The notes under the pieces were generated by a model. The model was not told the DNA's origin. It saw nothing but the letters and a program-made list of their open reading frames with translations, and made no database searches. A DNA stretch of 37,683 nt from JAVWHX01 sp036639875 (lineage in GTDB: Bacteria > Bacillota_I > Bacilli_A > Erysipelotrichales > Coprobacillaceae), in NCBI GenBank assembly GCA_036639875.1, contig JAVWHX010000016.1, positions 1 to 37,683 of the forward strand. The letters run 5' to 3'. Every line of letters starts with the position of its first letter. Within the stretch, counting starts at the first letter, position 1. Shown piece by piece: positions 36,419-37,683 of this stretch. Both the position numbers and the translations under genes were made by a program.

Positions 36419-37348
36419 CTATAAAACTTGATATAACATAATCAACAATGGCATTGTCACAATACTGAATATAACACTCATAACATTCATAATACTGGCA
36501 TAACCAGGATGTTTATTATAAAGCTGAGCAAACTGTGTAATTGTTGCTGCAGCAGGTGCACTAGCGGCTAAGATTGTAATCAAGAAGATCTGATTAGCAT
36601 CACTAGATATTGTTGATAAACCTGTAAACTTAAATATAAAAATAACAATCAAAGGATACACAATTAAACGCATAAATGCAATCAGATATGTTCTTTTTTC
36701 TACAAAAATATCTTTGATATTCATTTGTCCTATTAACATACCAATGACTAGCATAGCTAAAGGCCCAATCATTGAACCAACTCTATCAACAGTATTCACA
36801 ACCAAAGTTGGTAATTGAATCTGTGATAAGAAAAGAACAATTCCTATTGCTATAGCAATGACATTCACATTTAAAAATATTTTCTTTAAATCATAATTTC
36901 TTTCATTACATACAAGACTCTTGGCATGAGTCCATAATAATACTGTTTGAACCATCATATAACCACTTGTATATAAAACCCACTCTTTTCCAAGTAATGC
37001 TCCTACAAGAGGAATAATTAAATTCCCTGAATTAGAATAAATAATTGTTGCTTTTTCAATTGGGGTAAACCCAAATACTTTTGATAACAAAGCTGTTAAA
37101 GGTATAAAAACAACGTGAACGATTAAAGCCCCTAATACTGCTAAACCTAAACCAAATAACTTATCAGGTGTAAATTCAATCATAAAAGATGTTAATATTG
37201 CACAAGGTGACACAACAAAAAGTGCAACCCTTGATAAAACCTTACTATCTTCAGCTTTTAAAGTCTTTGATTTAACTAATAAATAACCAAAGAAAATCAT
37301 TATAAATAACTGACAAATTTGTTGCATTAATAATAAACTTAGTTCCAT
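36419..37348 (-). CDS. AEC (auxin efflux carrier) family transporter
   Basis: A 309-residue membrane protein with about ten helices. Family marks include F-F-G-Y-L-L-V-K-S near the start, Y-S-N-S-G-N-L-I-I-P-L-V-G at the first helical crossover, and A-A-S-A-P-A-A-A-T-I-T-Q-F-A near the second. Bacterial AEC proteins carry malate, malonate or other organic acids or amino-acid-derived acids; the substrate here is unknown. ATG preceded by GGAGAGAGATAT; a TATAAT at about 37373-37378 (minus) is a plausible -10. Cotranscribed with brnQ. Confidence 0.9.
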   Translation of the reverse strand: MELSLLLMQQICQLFIMIFFGYLLVKSKTLKAEDSKVLSRVALFVVSPCAILTSFMIEFTPDKLFGLGLAVLGALIVHVVFIPLTALLSKVFGFTPIEKATIIYSNSGNLIIPLVGALLGKEWVLYTSGYMMVQTVLLWTHAKSLVCNERNYDLKKIFLNVNVIAIAIGIVLFLSQIQLPTLVVNTVDRVGSMIGPLAMLVIGMLIGQMNIKDIFVEKRTYLIAFMRLIVYPLIVIFIFKFTGLSTISSDANQIFLITILAASAPAAATITQFAQLYNKHPGYASIMNVMSVIFSIVTMPLLIMLYQVL

Positions 37349-37401
37349 ATATCTCTCTCCATTACATTATTGCATTATAACATGTTCACTTCAAATGAAA
37401 A

Positions 37402-37427
37402 GAAAAGTAATAAAAATATTACTTTTC
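37402..37427 (-). terminator. terminator of the 6-phospho-beta-glucosidase gene
   Basis: GAAAAGTAAT / ATTACTTTTC, a 10-bp perfect stem with a 6-base loop and TTTTC on the minus strand. It overlaps the stop codon. Confidence 0.8.
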
Positions 37428-37683
37428 AAATAAACATGCTCCATTAGATTCTATAACTTCTTTGTACCAATCAAAAGATTTCTTCTTATAACGTTTATAA
37501 GTCCCTTGACCATAATCATCACAATCAACATAAATAAATCCATAACGTTTTGTCATTTGTGATGTACTTGCACTTACTAAATCAATACAAGCCCATGATG
37601 TATATCCCATACACTCAACACCTTCTTCAATCGCTAATGCAATTTGTTTAAAGTGATTTCTAAAATATTCAATACGATAATCA
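37419..37683 (-). CDS. 6-phospho-beta-glucosidase (glycoside hydrolase family 1), C-terminal fragment
   Basis: Only the last 88 codons are in the window; the frame stays open to the right edge. The visible part (Y-F-R-N-H-F, E-E-G-V-E-C-M-G-Y-T-S-W-A-C-I-D-L-V-S-A-S-T-S-Q-M-x-K-R-Y-G-F-I-Y-V-D) is the well-conserved end of GH1 phospho-glucosidases that split PTS-imported cellobiose or aryl-glucoside phosphates. The usual W-G-C reads W-A-C here. A functional link with the PTS IIB at 27151 is possible but the two are 10 kb apart. Confidence 0.92.
   Translation of the reverse strand, partial: DYRIEYFRNHFKQIALAIEEGVECMGYTSWACIDLVSASTSQMTKRYGFIYVDCDDYGQGTYKRYKKKSFDWYKEVIESNGACLFEK

Noticed and set aside
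1..37683. CRISPR array, rRNA or tRNA genes
   Set aside because: No regularly spaced repeats and no cloverleaf or rRNA-like segments were seen on either strand.

Overview
The window looks like a low-GC chromosome segment from an endospore-forming, anaerobic Firmicute. The best guess is a gut member of the Erysipelotrichia/Coprobacillaceae type, but that placement is inferred. The supporting observations are strong AT bias, standard Shine-Dalgarno sites, the sporulation-linked cluster spoVT-rqcP-yabP-yabQ-divIC in Bacillus-like order, the fermentative enzyme AdhE, the ferredoxin-linked transhydrogenase NfnAB and flavin/Fe-S reductases. No rRNA, tRNA or CRISPR array was seen. No stretch longer than 300 bases lacks a gene.

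Layout. 1-760: the 5' part of an IS30-family insertion sequence, cut by the window edge and abutting the folC terminator. 788-4246: a minus-strand operon of an esterase, a HAD phosphatase, ung and folC. 4283-6785: the spore/division cluster preceded by a GDPD phosphodiesterase. 6842-9733: a HAD phosphatase, then a convergent ytrA-like GntR / ABC transporter operon with a clear promoter and palindromic operator. 9826-14782: an anchored unknown protein, a CBS-domain family II pyrophosphatase with a YheO-type regulator, small zinc-ribbon/membrane proteins and another HAD enzyme. 14924-15886: an ORF6N protein with a phospholipase-D-like C-terminus, probably phage-derived. 16038-18252: nfnBA. 18458-22882: HAD, VOC, AraC, and a MacB-like ABC exporter with an unusually structured 3' region. 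23006-27008: a Dabb protein, an FMN-binding/MarR/flavodoxin operon under a twin-palindrome promoter, and a VanZ / NusG-II / DUF308-papain-like membrane operon. 27151-37683: a lone PTS IIB, tandem Old-Yellow-Enzyme reductases with an AraC regulator, adhE (with an assembly gap), brnQ, an AEC transporter and the end of a 6-phospho-beta-glucosidase.

How the genes fit together. Much of the right half concerns redox balance: NfnAB couples ferredoxin, NADH and NADPH; AdhE disposes of NADH as ethanol; two FMN/4Fe-4S/FAD reductases reduce unsaturated organic acceptors; and a membrane-anchored FMN-binding protein with a flavodoxin suggests extracytoplasmic flavin electron transfer. The left half is mostly housekeeping (DNA repair, folate, septum/spore formation, pyrophosphate) plus stress-type ABC transport.

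The least explained items are the six-TM DUF308 protein with a C-terminal His/Cys permuted-papain-like domain (24771-26018), the ORF6N-PLD fusion (14924-15886), and the three consecutive hairpins after the MacB-like operon (20656-20767).
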